A stretch of DNA of 64,000 nt from an uncultured Muribaculaceae bacterium (GTDB lineage: Bacteria; Bacteroidota; Bacteroidia; Bacteroidales; Muribaculaceae), in NCBI GenBank assembly GCA_944321715.1, contig CALUMJ010000002.1, positions 1 to 64,000 of the forward strand, in the 5' to 3' direction. The position numbers were made by a program, and so were the translations under genes. Below are positions 25,683-35,804 of the stretch, piece by piece; position 1 is the stretch's first letter, and each line of letters opens with the position of its first letter. A model generated the notes under the pieces. It had not been told where the DNA came from. It did not search any database and saw only the letters and a program-made list of their open reading frames with translations.

Positions 25683-27326
25683 GATTACTATTTGTGCAAT
25701 GATGACACGCGCAAATGTGCAAACAGGATAGACGGTAGCATAAGCTACCGACGGATGGTCGCCTGGCAACGTGTCGTTACTGTAGTTCAGTGCCATTGGA
25801 TTTGCCATAGAGCCACACAGCATGCCAGAAATGGTTCCAAAGTCGAGATGCATTACTTTCAATGCAAACAAGCCGACTATGACTACAGGAATGACTGTCA
25901 ATAGAAATCCCGCCAATATCCACAGTGCTCCCTCGGGGCGCATTACGACCTCAAAGAAATGCTTACCAGCATCAAGTCCAAGGCATGCAAGATAAAGTGC
26001 AAGCCCCATTGCTCGTAACATTAAATTTGCACTTTGCGTGGTGTAGGTAATCATGTGCATTCTTGGACCAAACGTCCCAATCAATATGCCGACAATAACA
26101 GGGCCTCCAGCAAGGCCTAAACGTACAGGAGTGTCCATCCCCGGGATAAAGAATGGTATAGAACCGATGACGAGTCCAATCATCATACCGATAAACACCG
26201 ATACCAAATTTGGCTCTTTTAGACTCTTAACAGCATTACCGAGAACCCTTTCTACATTTTTTATTGCTGCAGCTTCACCTACTACTGTTACACGGTCGCC
26301 GATTTGTAGTCTTAAGTTCGGCGAAGCCAACAATTGTACGCCCGAGCGATATATGCGACTTATATTTACACCATAATTGCTGCGCAATTTCAATGCACCA
26401 AGTTTTTTCCCATTTAGTTCAGGACGTGTGATTAGAATACGTTGCGATATTAATTGGCTGTCAATGGCATTCCAATCGATGTCGTCTTTGTTCCAATCGG
26501 TATTTTCTTGCTCTCCAAAAATGAAAGTAAGAGCCTTGTTGTCTTCTTCAGACGAAATTACAAGCAGTCTATCACCTTCCTGTAACACAGTAGCAGCTTC
26601 AGGTATCGACACCTTCCCGTCGCGCCATAATCGCGATACAACAAATGGGTGGCTAATTATCTTGGATATTTCACGCAAATTTTTCCCGAATACTGCTGGG
26701 TTATGTACCTGAAAAGACGAAATATACGTTGCACTATGGTCGTCATTTTCATTGTCGATGTCAGATGGTTTGACAAAAAAACGTCGGATTGCAAACAGTG
26801 CCAATATCACACCGACAACACCAAGAGGGTAGGTGACCGCACAGCCAAGAGCCGGAGAGGAATTGGGCAACCCCAACTGCTTCAGGGCATCTTGAGCTGC
26901 AGCAAGTGCAGGGGTGTTAGTAACAGCCCCACACAAAATGCCCACCATGTCGCTTATGGGAATTCCCATTACGAAACTAAGGGCTATGGATAGCAATGTA
27001 CCTAAGACAACTACACAAAATGCCAACATGTTAAGTGTAATACCATCTTTGCGGAACGCACTAAAAAAACCTGGCCCAACTTGCAATCCCAGCGCATATA
27101 CAAATAAAACTAAGCCGAAATCTTCGGCATACAAAAGCATGTCCTGATTGATTGAGAAACCGAGATGCCCTGCGAGAATGCCAATAAAAAATACAAATGT
27201 TACACCAAGTGATATACCGAATATTTTTATTTTGCCAAGTGCTAATCCAACCGCACATATCACAGATAGGACTACCACTGCTTGAAGAGCTGAGTGTTCA
27301 AAAAATGCGTCGTATAACCATTCCAT
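25668..27326 (-). CDS. AspT/YidE/YbjL-type transporter with two TrkA-C domains
   Basis: 552 residues. The architecture is an N-terminal block of about five spans, two TrkA-C (RCK_C) regulatory domains at about residues 205 to 375, and a second block of about five spans that repeats the first. The repeated signature is GILCGAVTNTPALAAAQDAL in the first block and GMLCGSMANPMALNYSNDTL in the second. This is the aspartate:alanine exchanger family; the substrate here is unknown. TACCTTTG at 27351-27358 on the minus strand is a fitting -7 box, with a leader of about 20 nt. Confidence 0.9.
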   Translation of the reverse strand: MEWLYDAFFEHSALQAVVVLSVICAVGLALGKIKIFGISLGVTFVFFIGILAGHLGFSINQDMLLYAEDFGLVLFVYALGLQVGPGFFSAFRKDGITLNMLAFCVVVLGTLLSIALSFVMGIPISDMVGILCGAVTNTPALAAAQDALKQLGLPNSSPALGCAVTYPLGVVGVILALFAIRRFFVKPSDIDNENDDHSATYISSFQVHNPAVFGKNLREISKIISHPFVVSRLWRDGKVSIPEAATVLQEGDRLLVISSEEDNKALTFIFGEQENTDWNKDDIDWNAIDSQLISQRILITRPELNGKKLGALKLRSNYGVNISRIYRSGVQLLASPNLRLQIGDRVTVVGEAAAIKNVERVLGNAVKSLKEPNLVSVFIGMMIGLVIGSIPFFIPGMDTPVRLGLAGGPVIVGILIGTFGPRMHMITYTTQSANLMLRAMGLALYLACLGLDAGKHFFEVVMRPEGALWILAGFLLTVIPVVIVGLFALKVMHLDFGTISGMLCGSMANPMALNYSNDTLPGDHPSVAYATVYPVCTFARVIIAQIVILALL

Positions 27327-27471
27327 AATTCAATGTGATGGAAAATCGTGCAAAGGTAAAAAACAGTTTCCGATTTAGCACAATAAACATTTGATAAAAT
27401 CGGGAGAACAAAAAGGTCGGGATTGAAACTTTAACTTTCAACGTCGTTTTTCTATAGTTTTCGCATACAAA

Positions 27472-27508
27472 AAAAAACATCTGCTCAGTTCGTTCGAGAG
27501 CAGATGTT
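27472..27508 (-). terminator. Rho-independent terminator of the WecA-like gene
   Basis: AACATCTGCTC pairs with GAGCAGATGTT. On the minus strand the stem is followed by a run of T (nine A on the plus strand at this edge). It lies about 30 bp beyond the stop of the WecA-like gene. Confidence 0.85.
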
Positions 27509-27537
27509 TAAATACTAAGTCTTGCGGCGAAATTTAG

Positions 27538-28656
27538 CTAAAAATCAATATTGTGTTTGTGTATTTGCCGAGTAAGCCACATGTTTAATAATGTCCATAC
27601 AAGAATATCGGCCACAAGCAGAATATTTATATTAATATATTTGGAAAACAATATATTAAGTACACTGAAAATGGCAGAAATTGTCACAATCGAAATCATG
27701 GCTGGACGTTGCTGTATGCCCAATGCGAGCAGCTTGTGGTGAATGTGGCTTTTATCGGGCATAAATGGATTTTGCTTCTTTTTAATGCGATGCAGGAACA
27801 CCCTGACGACATCAAAGCATGGAATTATAAGCGGAGCAAAAGCCGTAACCATTACTTTGCTTGCATCGGAATGCGGTATATTCCCTGAAGTGATTAATTT
27901 TATTGAAAGATAGCTGAGCAATATTCCGACAGTTAAACTCCCCGTATCTCCCATGAAAATTTTCTTTTCTTTTTCGGCGTTGCCAAACACGTTGTAATAA
28001 AAGAATGGAATAAGAACTCCCCATGTCGCAAATGCCAACATAGCATGGAAATACTGCTGGTGCAGAATCAACGATGCTCCATAGATAAATATGGCCACAC
28101 TGCTCAATCCCGAGGCAAGTCCGTCAATACCGTCTATGAGATTAATTGCATTGGAAATAAATACGACCAAAAGAACCGTTAACGGATAACCGACATATTC
28201 AGGAATTTCATAGAAACCGAGAATCCCACCAAGATTGTCTATCCATACACCTCCACATATTAACATTATCGCACATGCGATTTGGACAACAAATTTAGCA
28301 CGATATTTCACACCGATAAGGTCATCGGCAATGCCAACCAAATATAATGTGAGAACTGCACAGTACAGAAACAAAACCTCGGGCAACAATCTCGGAACAA
28401 AGATGCTGCTTAAATCGCTCTGGTAACCTGCTATTATGTCTATGCCGAAAGCTAAACTTAAAGAAAACAGAATTACCGGTTTAAATGCTATACCTCCTAA
28501 TCGAGGTACGCTACTATGGTGTATTTTTCGCGCATCGGGAATGTCAAACAATTTCTTGCGAAAAGATATTAAAAGGATTTTAGGGATAATAATACCACTA
28601 AATACTATCGCACAAACAAGAACAAATACATAATTTAAAATCCAAAATAATGACAT
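27538..28656 (-). CDS. WecA/TagO-type undecaprenyl-phosphate sugar-phosphate transferase (MraY family)
   Basis: 372 residues with about ten or eleven spans. These enzymes start O-antigen, ECA or teichoic acid synthesis by moving a HexNAc-1-phosphate from UDP-HexNAc to undecaprenyl phosphate. Diagnostic motifs are IHHSSVPRLGGIAFK, LVGIADDLIGVKYR (metal-binding DD), NAINLIDGIDGLASGLSSV, FMGDTGSLTVGILL and PDKSHIHHKLLALG (the HIHH loop). It is monocistronic with its own terminator. No initiating transferase is visible in the part of the polysaccharide locus seen here, so this is a candidate initiator for it, with the WecG-like enzyme adding the second sugar. Confidence 0.92.
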   Translation of the reverse strand: MSLFWILNYVFVLVCAIVFSGIIIPKILLISFRKKLFDIPDARKIHHSSVPRLGGIAFKPVILFSLSLAFGIDIIAGYQSDLSSIFVPRLLPEVLFLYCAVLTLYLVGIADDLIGVKYRAKFVVQIACAIMLICGGVWIDNLGGILGFYEIPEYVGYPLTVLLVVFISNAINLIDGIDGLASGLSSVAIFIYGASLILHQQYFHAMLAFATWGVLIPFFYYNVFGNAEKEKKIFMGDTGSLTVGILLSYLSIKLITSGNIPHSDASKVMVTAFAPLIIPCFDVVRVFLHRIKKKQNPFMPDKSHIHHKLLALGIQQRPAMISIVTISAIFSVLNILFSKYININILLVADILVWTLLNMWLTRQIHKHNIDF

Positions 28657-28981
28657 AATGCTACATGTTTTAGTATTGGAGTGACTTAGTTATTTTGCTG
28701 GTAAAACCAGACTGAAAAAACTTCTTTTACAACTTCTTCTGCCTACCACGTATGACTTAGATACCACACGGATAACATAACCGCATTTTTATCTATTCAT
28801 TAGTGGTATTATACCAAAGGTATTTAAACCAAAGATTTTTATTATTTTATTCATACCTTGTAGTAAAGCAATTCTTCCAAGTGGGAGAATGCCACTACCT
28901 TTATTTGCTTACAAAAGTATGCAAAAAAAACATACGAAACAAAAAATAAACTTTTAAAATTAGAAATTATGCATAAAATAT
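28657..28981. other. Intergenic gap upstream of the WecA-like gene
   Basis: No gene seen. On the minus strand TACCTTTG (28815-28822) matches a -7 box and would give a leader of about 150 nt. A small hairpin CTGGTAAAACCAG lies in that leader near 28698. Otherwise AT-rich and featureless. Confidence 0.4.
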
Positions 28982-29016
28982 AGGGGAGGAGCATCACTCT
29001 TATGATACTCCTCCCT
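28982..29016 (-). terminator. Terminator hairpin of tRNA-Met
   Basis: GGGGAGGAG with following ATCA pairs with TGAT and CTCCTCCC. It lies 10 bp beyond the tRNA 3' end on the minus strand, with a T-rich stretch (TATATTTTATG) behind it. Confidence 0.65.
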
Positions 29017-29025
29017 TGTTGTAGG

Positions 29026-29099
29026 TAGCGGGATCGAGAATTGAACTCGAGACCTCCGGGTTATGAATCCGACGCTCTAACCAACTGAGCTATCCCGCC
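29026..29099 (-). tRNA. tRNA-Met (anticodon CAT, elongator type)
   Basis: 74 nt. Acceptor GGCGGGA pairs with TCCCGCT (terminal G-U). The D arm is GCTC/GAGC, the anticodon loop is TTCATAA, and the T arm is TCGAG-TTCAATT-CTCGA. CCA is not encoded. The normal pair at the acceptor top argues against initiator tRNA. A tRNA-Ile with a modified CAT anticodon cannot be excluded by eye, but the body matches Bacteroidota elongator tRNA-Met. Confidence 0.9.
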
Positions 29100-29245
29100 A
29101 TCTCTTTTGCTTTTGCGAGTGCAAAGTTATGTATATTGCCGCAATCTTGCAAGAAAATAATAAACTTTTTTCTACTCAAATGCTATTTTTATTGCTTGCC
29201 ATTTTCACTTTGCACATTATTAGTCGCGAACAATCGTAGGCTATA

Positions 29246-30307
29246 CTATTGGTTATTAATATAGTTAACAATCCATTCACCTACCTCGACAGTCCCATAT
29301 TTGGCTCCGCCTTCGACTTGGATTTCTGGTGTGCGAACATTTGCATCGAGTGATGCATTGACTGCTTGCCTTACCAAATTTCCTTCGTCTATGAGATTAA
29401 AATGCTCAAAAAGCATAGCGACCGACAAAATCTGAGCCAACGGATTGGCAATATTTTTACCAGTTGCTTGAGGCCATGAACCATGAATAGGTTCAAAAAC
29501 TGGTGTACCAGTACCAGTCGATGCCGAAGGCAATAGGCCCATCGACCCAGATATACAAGAACCTTCATCGGTTAATATATCGCCAAATGTGTTTTCGGTT
29601 ACTATTACATCAAAGAATCGCGGTTCTTGTATCATACGCATAGCCGCATTGTCAACATACATATAATCGGTCGTGACTTCCGGATAATTTGGTGCCATTT
29701 CTTGCGCGACTTTACGCCAAAGGCGACTTGAGGCCAAAACATTGGCTTTGTCCACAACTGTGAGATGCCTACGGCGTTTCATTGCATAATCAAAAGCGAC
29801 TTTTAATATTCGCTCGATTTCTGCACGAGTGTACAAGTTGGTGTCGTAAGCCTTATTATCGTCTTGGTATTTCTCGCCAAAATACATTCCACCTGTTAAT
29901 TCTCGAATACAAACAAAATCGGCTCCTGTTACAATATCTGCACGTAATGGCGACAAATGCAGAAGGCTCTTAAATGTTTGCACTGGGCGAATATTGGCAA
30001 AAAGACCAAGCTTTTTGCGCATAGCAAGAAGACCTTGTTCTGGACGGACTTTGGCTGACGGGTCGTTATCATATTTGGGGTTTCCTACAGCTGAGAAAAG
30101 TACAGCATCTGATTCCTTGCAAATATTAAAAGTTTCTTCAGGGAAAGGGTCACCGACTTTGTCTATTGCATCGGCACCACATATTGCATTCTTAAAAACA
30201 ACCGAGTGACCGAATTTGTTACAAACGGCTGACACTACGGCAACACCTTGCCTGGATATTTCTGGCCCTATGCCATCACCTGCAAGTACAGCAATTTTTA
30301 GATTCAT
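29246..30307 (-). CDS. leuB: 3-isopropylmalate dehydrogenase
   Basis: 353 residues. Oxidative decarboxylation of 3-isopropylmalate, the third specific step of leucine synthesis, in the cytoplasm. Motifs: [20 protein letters not shown] at the N-terminus, [14 protein letters not shown] (substrate-binding Arg), [16 protein letters not shown] (catalytic Lys), [29 protein letters not shown] with metal-binding residues, and [19 protein letters not shown] (NAD-binding). Last gene of the leucine operon, 22 bp after the LeuA paralogue. Confidence 0.95.
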   Translation of the reverse strand: MNLKIAVLAGDGIGPEISRQGVAVVSAVCNKFGHSVVFKNAICGADAIDKVGDPFPEETFNICKESDAVLFSAVGNPKYDNDPSAKVRPEQGLLAMRKKLGLFANIRPVQTFKSLLHLSPLRADIVTGADFVCIRELTGGMYFGEKYQDDNKAYDTNLYTRAEIERILKVAFDYAMKRRRHLTVVDKANVLASSRLWRKVAQEMAPNYPEVTTDYMYVDNAAMRMIQEPRFFDVIVTENTFGDILTDEGSCISGSMGLLPSASTGTGTPVFEPIHGSWPQATGKNIANPLAQILSVAMLFEHFNLIDEGNLVRQAVNASLDANVRTPEIQVEGGAKYGTVEVGEWIVNYINNQ

Positions 30308-30329
30308 AATGTTTGTTATTATTTTTATA

Positions 30330-31847
30330 TTACATATTTTCTACAATGTTCAACATCTTTATTGTGGCTTGGATTGCAGCCTCAATCTGGTCGGCATCAA
30401 GACCTCGGGTTTTTATGATGTGACCGTTGTGTTCCCAAGTAATGTTGGTTTGTACGAGAGCATCGGTACGTCCTCCAGGGGGAATACTGACTGTATAATT
30501 GGTCAACATCGGGAAATGCCTGTTAAGATTCTCTTTATAAATCTTTTTAATGGCTTTAACAAAAGCATCATATTGCCCATCGCCTACGGCACTTTGCTGG
30601 TATTCGACCCCATTGACTTCAAGTTTGATTGTAGCCGTGGGGCGCAGTCCTTGCGATAAACTTAGTGCATAATTGATGATTTTAACTTTATTGGCTGGCG
30701 TATTGTGCTTTAAAACATCCGACACTATGTAAGGTAAATCATCAGGAGTGACAATTTCCTTTTTATCGCCAAGTTCAATGACACGTTGCGTGACTTTCTT
30801 TATGTCGCTTTCTGTAAGCTCAATACCCAACGATTCCAGATTTCTACGGATATTTGCCTTGCCTGACATTTTGCCTAATGCATATTGTCGCACACGGCCA
30901 AATCGTTCGGGCAATAAATCATTGTAATACAAATTATTCTTATTGTCGCCATCAGCATGGATGCCGGCACATTGAGTGAATACAAATTCGCCAACGACTG
31001 GTTGATTGGGAGGGACAACAACACCCGAGAAAGATTCTACGATATGGCTCACTTTGTTAATTTGCGTTTCATCAATATCTGTAGATTTATGCAGCATATC
31101 ATGTACAACTGCAACCACGCTTGCAAGCGGGGCATTGCCAGCACGTTCTCCAAGTCCGTTGATAGTACAATGCAAGCCTTTCACACCGACAAGTCCTGCA
31201 GCAAATGAGTTGGCCGTAGCAAGGTCGTAATCATTATGTGCATGAAAATCAAAATGAACATTTGGATACTTTGATACCATTCGTTTGCAATACTCATATA
31301 CTTGATTGGGATTCAGTATTCCAAGTGTATCAGGCAGCATGAATCGTTTTATTGGCAAATCAATCAAGCGGTCCATTAGTCCATACACATATTGGGGCGA
31401 CTTTATAATGCCATTCGACCAGTCTTCAAGATATATATTAATGTCGAATCCGGCATCAAATGCTTGTTGTACATTTTTATATATATCATTGCAGTGTTCG
31501 TCGAGTGATTTTCCGAGCTGACATTCGCAATGTCTTTGAGACCCTTTTGCAAGCAAGTTAATGACACGCCCACCAACGTCATTGACCCAGTTGATGGAAA
31601 GGCCATTGTCAACAAACCCAAGGATTTCTATTTTGTCGATATTTCCCGTAGCTCTTGCCCAATCGCAAACTGTGCGTACTGCATCAAATTCCCCAGAAGA
31701 CACTCGTGCCGATGCAATCTCAATACGTGGAACATTAAGCTCGCACAATACCAGCCTTGTGATATTCAACTTTTCGGATGTCGAGAACGACACTCCCGAG
31801 GTCTGTTCACCTTCGCGCAGCGTAGTGTCTAATATTTCTATTTGCAT
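30330..31847 (-). CDS. Second LeuA-type synthase: isopropylmalate/citramalate synthase family
   Basis: 505 residues from the ATG at 31847. An HMGL-like TIM barrel begins with [20 protein letters not shown] (catalytic Arg and metal-binding Asp). [20 protein letters not shown] carries the metal-binding HxH and [20 protein letters not shown] the conserved GxGERxG. The C-terminal LeuA allosteric dimer domain follows, with [20 protein letters not shown]. It is clearly divergent from leuA of the same operon. Two explanations fit: a citramalate synthase (acetyl-CoA plus pyruvate, leading to isoleucine through LeuCDB), or a second isopropylmalate synthase with different feedback control. The operon context fits both because LeuCDB serve both routes. 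Confidence 0.85.
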   Translation of the reverse strand: MQIEILDTTLREGEQTSGVSFSTSEKLNITRLVLCELNVPRIEIASARVSSGEFDAVRTVCDWARATGNIDKIEILGFVDNGLSINWVNDVGGRVINLLAKGSQRHCECQLGKSLDEHCNDIYKNVQQAFDAGFDINIYLEDWSNGIIKSPQYVYGLMDRLIDLPIKRFMLPDTLGILNPNQVYEYCKRMVSKYPNVHFDFHAHNDYDLATANSFAAGLVGVKGLHCTINGLGERAGNAPLASVVAVVHDMLHKSTDIDETQINKVSHIVESFSGVVVPPNQPVVGEFVFTQCAGIHADGDNKNNLYYNDLLPERFGRVRQYALGKMSGKANIRRNLESLGIELTESDIKKVTQRVIELGDKKEIVTPDDLPYIVSDVLKHNTPANKVKIINYALSLSQGLRPTATIKLEVNGVEYQQSAVGDGQYDAFVKAIKKIYKENLNRHFPMLTNYTVSIPPGGRTDALVQTNITWEHNGHIIKTRGLDADQIEAAIQATIKMLNIVENM

Positions 31848-31860
31848 GTGCAAGGCATTT

Positions 31861-32460
31861 TTAGTATGTTATGGAACTGGACTCCTCCCATTTTTCGATT
31901 TCTGCAATGTTGTTAAGGAGAAAATCGATGTCGTCGAATCCGTTAATGATACATTCTTTTTTATATGGACTAATATCAAACTTTTCTGTTTCACCTGTGG
32001 CGTTGTTTGAAACTGTTTGTTCCAACAAATTTACCGTTACGGTCATATTATTGTCATTCTCTATTGATTGGAACAAATTGGCAAGAAATTGTTCGGTGAC
32101 AACCACTGGCAACAAACAATTATTTAAAGCGTTATTCTTAAAAATATCGGCAAAGAAACTGGATATTACGACTTTAAAGCCATATCCTGCAACGGCCCAA
32201 GCTGCGTGTTCACGACTCGACCCTGAACCAAAATTTTTACCAGCGACAAGAATCGAGCCTTTGTATTTTGGGTTGTTTAATACAAATGTGCTAATAGGAT
32301 TGCCATCTTTGTCATATCGCCAGTCGCGGAAAAGGTTGTCACCAAATCCTTGTCGTGAAGTCGCTTTAAGGAAACGGGCAGGTATTATTTGGTCTGTATC
32401 GATATTTTCTCGGGGTATTGGAACGCATGTAGATGTGAGCGTTTGAAATTTATCTTTCAT
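31861..32460 (-). CDS. leuD: 3-isopropylmalate dehydratase, small subunit
   Basis: 199 residues, normal length. It forms the isomerase that converts 2- to 3-isopropylmalate together with LeuC. Swivel-domain motifs: PIPRENIDTDQIIPARFLKA, GSILVAGKNFGSGSSREHAA, VISSFFADIFKNNALNNCLL. The GSSREHAAWA motif is the substrate-binding signature. It sits between leuC (24 bp gap) and the LeuA paralogue (13 bp gap). Confidence 0.96.
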   Translation of the reverse strand: MKDKFQTLTSTCVPIPRENIDTDQIIPARFLKATSRQGFGDNLFRDWRYDKDGNPISTFVLNNPKYKGSILVAGKNFGSGSSREHAAWAVAGYGFKVVISSFFADIFKNNALNNCLLPVVVTEQFLANLFQSIENDNNMTVTVNLLEQTVSNNATGETEKFDISPYKKECIINGFDDIDFLLNNIAEIEKWEESSSITY

Positions 32461-32484
32461 ACTAAATATGCATTTTTTTGAATG

Positions 32485-33876
32485 TTACAATAATGATGGA
32501 TTTGTAATTTTCCCTGTAATTGCCGCAGCTGCGGCAACAAGTGGTCCAGCAAGTATGGTTCTTGCTCCAGGACCTTGCCTCCCTTCAAAATTACGGTTGG
32601 ACGTTGAAACAGCGTATTTCCCCGCTGGAACTTTGTCGTCGTTCATTGCCAGACAGGCCGAACATCCCGGTTGGCGTATTTCAAAACCAGCATCATTCAA
32701 AACCTTATCCAAACCCTCCTCTTTGATTTGCTTGAATACTTTCCAAGAGCCAGGAACCAACCATGCTGTAACTGACTGCGCTTTCTTTTTCCCTTTAACA
32801 ATTGAAGCAAAAGCCCTGAAATCCTCAATTCTGCCATTTGTGCAGCTTCCGAGGAAAACATAATCAATAGGGAAGCCTTCAAGTGATTGCCCGGGGGTAA
32901 ATCCCATGTATTCGAGCGACTTGGAAAATGAGATTCGTCCACTTTCTTCAATTTGGTCAATGGCCGGAATTTTACCGCCGATTTCTACGCCCATTCCCGG
33001 ATTGGTTCCATAAGTTATGCGCGGATTTATATCTGCAGCATCAAAAACAATTTCTTTGTCAAATATGGCATCATCTCCACTTTTCAATTTCGTCCAATAG
33101 GAGAGGGCTTTGTCCCAATTTTCGCCTTTAGGTGCATACTCACGTCCTTTTATATAGTCGAATGTAACTTCGTCGGGTGCAATCATGCCCCCTCTGGCTC
33201 CCATCTCGATACTGAGGTTGCACACAGTCATGCGACCTTCCATCGACATGTTACGTATTACATCGCCAGCATATTCAACAAAATAACCCGTAGCACCGCC
33301 TGTAGTCATTTTACTTATTATGTATAATGCCACATCCTTTGCCGTAACGTATGGTTTTAATTTGCCATTAATAGTAATTCTCATTGACTTTGGTTTGGGT
33401 TGTATAATGCATTGCGAAGCAAGCACCATTTCAACTTCGCTGGTCCCTATACCAAAAGCTATTGCACCAAATGCTCCATGTGTCGATGTGTGACTATCAC
33501 CACAAACTATTGTATATCCAGGCAATGTCAGCCCATTTTCAGGTCCGATTACATGTATGATGCCATTTTGTGGGTTTCCAAGTCCAAATAAAGTGAGTCC
33601 AAAGTCAGTTGCGTTTTTGGTTAATGCATCAACTTGGTTTCGCGACACCGAATCTGCAATTGGCAATTCTTGATGCAAAGTTGGAATATTATGGTCGGGC
33701 GAACAGAATGTTTTTTGCGGTCTGAAAACTTTTATTCCGCGTTCACGCATATCATTAAACGCTTGAGGGCTTGTAACTTCGTGGCAATAATGCCTGTCGA
33801 TATATAATAAAGACGTATCACCAGGCAGCGTTTTTACCACGTGCGCATCCCATATCTTATCGAATAAGGTGTTCAT
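32485..33876 (-). CDS. leuC: 3-isopropylmalate dehydratase, large subunit
   Basis: 463 residues. Aconitase-type subunit carrying one [4Fe-4S] cluster. Motifs: [36 protein letters not shown], the first cluster Cys in [17 protein letters not shown], and the CxxC pair in [10 protein letters not shown]. Close spacing to leuA (18 bp) and leuD supports one transcript. Confidence 0.96.
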   Translation of the reverse strand: MNTLFDKIWDAHVVKTLPGDTSLLYIDRHYCHEVTSPQAFNDMRERGIKVFRPQKTFCSPDHNIPTLHQELPIADSVSRNQVDALTKNATDFGLTLFGLGNPQNGIIHVIGPENGLTLPGYTIVCGDSHTSTHGAFGAIAFGIGTSEVEMVLASQCIIQPKPKSMRITINGKLKPYVTAKDVALYIISKMTTGGATGYFVEYAGDVIRNMSMEGRMTVCNLSIEMGARGGMIAPDEVTFDYIKGREYAPKGENWDKALSYWTKLKSGDDAIFDKEIVFDAADINPRITYGTNPGMGVEIGGKIPAIDQIEESGRISFSKSLEYMGFTPGQSLEGFPIDYVFLGSCTNGRIEDFRAFASIVKGKKKAQSVTAWLVPGSWKVFKQIKEEGLDKVLNDAGFEIRQPGCSACLAMNDDKVPAGKYAVSTSNRNFEGRQGPGARTILAGPLVAAAAAITGKITNPSLL

Positions 33877-33893
33877 ATATATTAATTGTAAAA

Positions 33894-35396
33894 TTAGTGT
33901 ACAAATTTATTAATTGCATCTATAAAAGCTTCGGCTGAAGCTGCGACAATATCGGTATTTGCCGAGAAACCATAGTAATGGTTGCCCTCATATTCAACTG
34001 TCATGTGTACTTTTCCGACGTCGTTACTACCACGGGTAATGGCTTGAATAAGGAACTCTTCTACAACCATTCTGCGATGAATAATTTGCTTAATGGCATT
34101 TATGGCAGCATCTACTGGGCCGTTGCCCGAAGAACAAGCCTCAAATTTCTCAGATGCTATATCCAAGCAAACGCTTGCCACAGATTGCAATCCGATACCT
34201 GCTGTAACTTGAAGGAAATCGAGTTTAATACGAGCATCTTTATTAAGGTGCTTGCCTACGAGCATCATTATATCATCATCGTTGATGTCTTTTTTACGGT
34301 CGGCAAGTTTGAGGAATGATTCGTATGCTTTATCCAAATCTTCTTTCGACAGCTCTACTCCCAACAAGTGCAAGCGATGCTTCAATGCTGCTCGACCACT
34401 ACGGGCTGTCAACACGATGGAATTTTCGTCAATGCCGACATCACGAGGGTCGATAATTTCATAACTTTCCCGATTTTTAAGCACGCCATCTTGATGAATG
34501 CCCGAGGAGTGAGCAAATGCGTTTCGACCTACAATCGCTTTGTTTGGCTGGACAGGCATATTCATAAGGCTGGAAACCATGCGACTCGTTTTGTAGATGC
34601 GATTAGTTGTGATATTCGTATTAATGTTCAAATCCTTATGGCTTTTGAAAATCATAGCGACTTCTTCAAGCGAAGTGTTGCCAGCCCGTTCTCCTATACC
34701 ATTAATAGTTACCTCGGCCTGTCGGGCTCCATTTAAAATGCCACAAATAGTGTTGGCCGTAGCCATACCAAGGTCGTTATGGCAATGTGTTGCAATAATG
34801 GCTTTGTCAATACCATCAACATGGTCAACAAGATACTTAATCTTTGCACCAAACTCTTCAGGAAGGCAATATCCTGTTGTGTCGGGGATATTCACAACAG
34901 TTGCTCCAGCCTTGATAACAGCTTCTATAACTCTGGCAAGGAATTCATTGTCTGTACGACCAGCATCTTCAGCATAAAATTGTACATCTTCGACAAATTT
35001 CTTGGCATATTTCACAGCCTCTACAGCTCGTTCAAGTATTTTTTCCCGAGTCGAATTAAATTTATAATTAATATGGTAGTCCGACGTGCCAATACCTGTG
35101 TGAATACGTCCGCGTTTAGCATACTGCAACGCTTCTGCCGCCACCTTAATGTCATTTTCTACGGCACGTGTTAATGCACATATTGTTGGCCATGTCACGG
35201 CCTTGGAGATTTCAACCACCGAATGAAAGTCACCTGGACTTGACACTGGGAAACCTGCTTCGATAACATCCACACCGAGCTCTTCAAGGGCTTTAGCTAC
35301 TTCTACCTTTTCTACGGTGTTGAGCTGGCAACCTGGCACCTGTTCGCCATCACGCAGCGTGGTGTCAAAAATGTAAAGACGATTGTTACTATCCAT
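33894..35396 (-). CDS. leuA: 2-isopropylmalate synthase
   Basis: 500 residues. It condenses acetyl-CoA with 2-oxoisovalerate, the committed step of leucine synthesis, and is normally inhibited by leucine. The N-terminal TIM barrel has [40 protein letters not shown] and [20 protein letters not shown]. The C-terminal LeuA dimer domain contains [20 protein letters not shown]. First structural gene of the operon; the start lies just downstream of the attenuator hairpin, so its expression should respond to charged tRNA-Leu. Confidence 0.96.
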   Translation of the reverse strand: MDSNNRLYIFDTTLRDGEQVPGCQLNTVEKVEVAKALEELGVDVIEAGFPVSSPGDFHSVVEISKAVTWPTICALTRAVENDIKVAAEALQYAKRGRIHTGIGTSDYHINYKFNSTREKILERAVEAVKYAKKFVEDVQFYAEDAGRTDNEFLARVIEAVIKAGATVVNIPDTTGYCLPEEFGAKIKYLVDHVDGIDKAIIATHCHNDLGMATANTICGILNGARQAEVTINGIGERAGNTSLEEVAMIFKSHKDLNINTNITTNRIYKTSRMVSSLMNMPVQPNKAIVGRNAFAHSSGIHQDGVLKNRESYEIIDPRDVGIDENSIVLTARSGRAALKHRLHLLGVELSKEDLDKAYESFLKLADRKKDINDDDIMMLVGKHLNKDARIKLDFLQVTAGIGLQSVASVCLDIASEKFEACSSGNGPVDAAINAIKQIIHRRMVVEEFLIQAITRGSNDVGKVHMTVEYEGNHYYGFSANTDIVAASAEAFIDAINKFVH

Positions 35397-35407
35397 AGTT
35401 CTTTATT

Positions 35408-35448
35408 ATAATAAAAACGCCTTTCTTTGCTTTGGGAAGAAAGGCGTT
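35408..35448 (-). terminator. Attenuator terminator of the leucine operon
   Basis: On the minus strand AACGCCTTTCTT pairs with AAGAAAGGCGTT (perfect 12 bp, 9-nt loop), followed by TTTTTATTATAAT. It ends about 12 bp before the leuA ATG. Upstream in the leader, CGTTAAT can pair with ATTAACG, extended by GTT/AAC across a one-base bulge; that alternative helix would take away the bases at the foot of the terminator stem and so could act as antiterminator. Confidence 0.85.
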
Positions 35449-35523
35449 CGTTAATTTCTGTTCCTAAAATATTCGTTTTGCGAGGAGCAACACTATAAAA
35501 AGATTAACGTAACTCATCTTCCG

Positions 35524-35589
35524 CTACTTGGGTAATAGTAGTAGGATGGACGATAGGTTAATTTCTATTATGTGATTGCTATTCCACAT
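35524..35589 (-). CDS. leuL: Leucine operon leader peptide
   Basis: 21 residues, starting M-W-N-S-N-H and ending S-I-L-L-L-L-P-K. It holds four consecutive Leu codons (CTA CTA CTA TTA) just before the stop, a further Leu, and four Ile codons. The start lies about 17 nt after the predicted transcription start, and the terminator hairpin lies about 75 nt after the stop. This is the organisation of ribosome-mediated attenuation: ribosomes stalled at the Leu codons favour the antiterminator helix. The use of CTA, normally a rare Leu codon, would make stalling sensitive. The gene symbol is by analogy with enteric leader peptides. Confidence 0.82.
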   Translation of the reverse strand: MWNSNHIIEINLSSILLLLPK

Positions 35590-35612
35590 GGCACTTTGAT
35601 TATTTATCGCTG

Positions 35613-35643
35613 CAAAGTTAAACTATTTGTGCAATATAACAAA
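35613..35643 (-). promoter_or_regulatory. Promoter of the leucine operon
   Basis: Perfect Bacteroidota consensus on the minus strand: TTTG (35640-35643), a 19-bp spacer, and TAACTTTG (35613-35620). The predicted start of transcription is near 35606, in front of the leader peptide. Confidence 0.85.
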
Positions 35644-35804
35644 CGAAATGCAATAAAAAACTTCATAAAATTATCTTTTTTGCACAACTGGTCTGTTTTT
35701 TATGTGGTCTAAAACAATTGTTTTGACAATATTCAATTTTTTTGTTGGATATAATTACAAAGCGAACACGTAATTTTTATTACCTTAGCGAAAAAATTAC
35801 ACTC

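Noticed and set aside
29026..29099. Initiator tRNA-fMet
   Set aside because: The acceptor begins GGCGGGA with a closed top pair rather than the unpaired C1 of initiator tRNA, and the body matches the elongator type.
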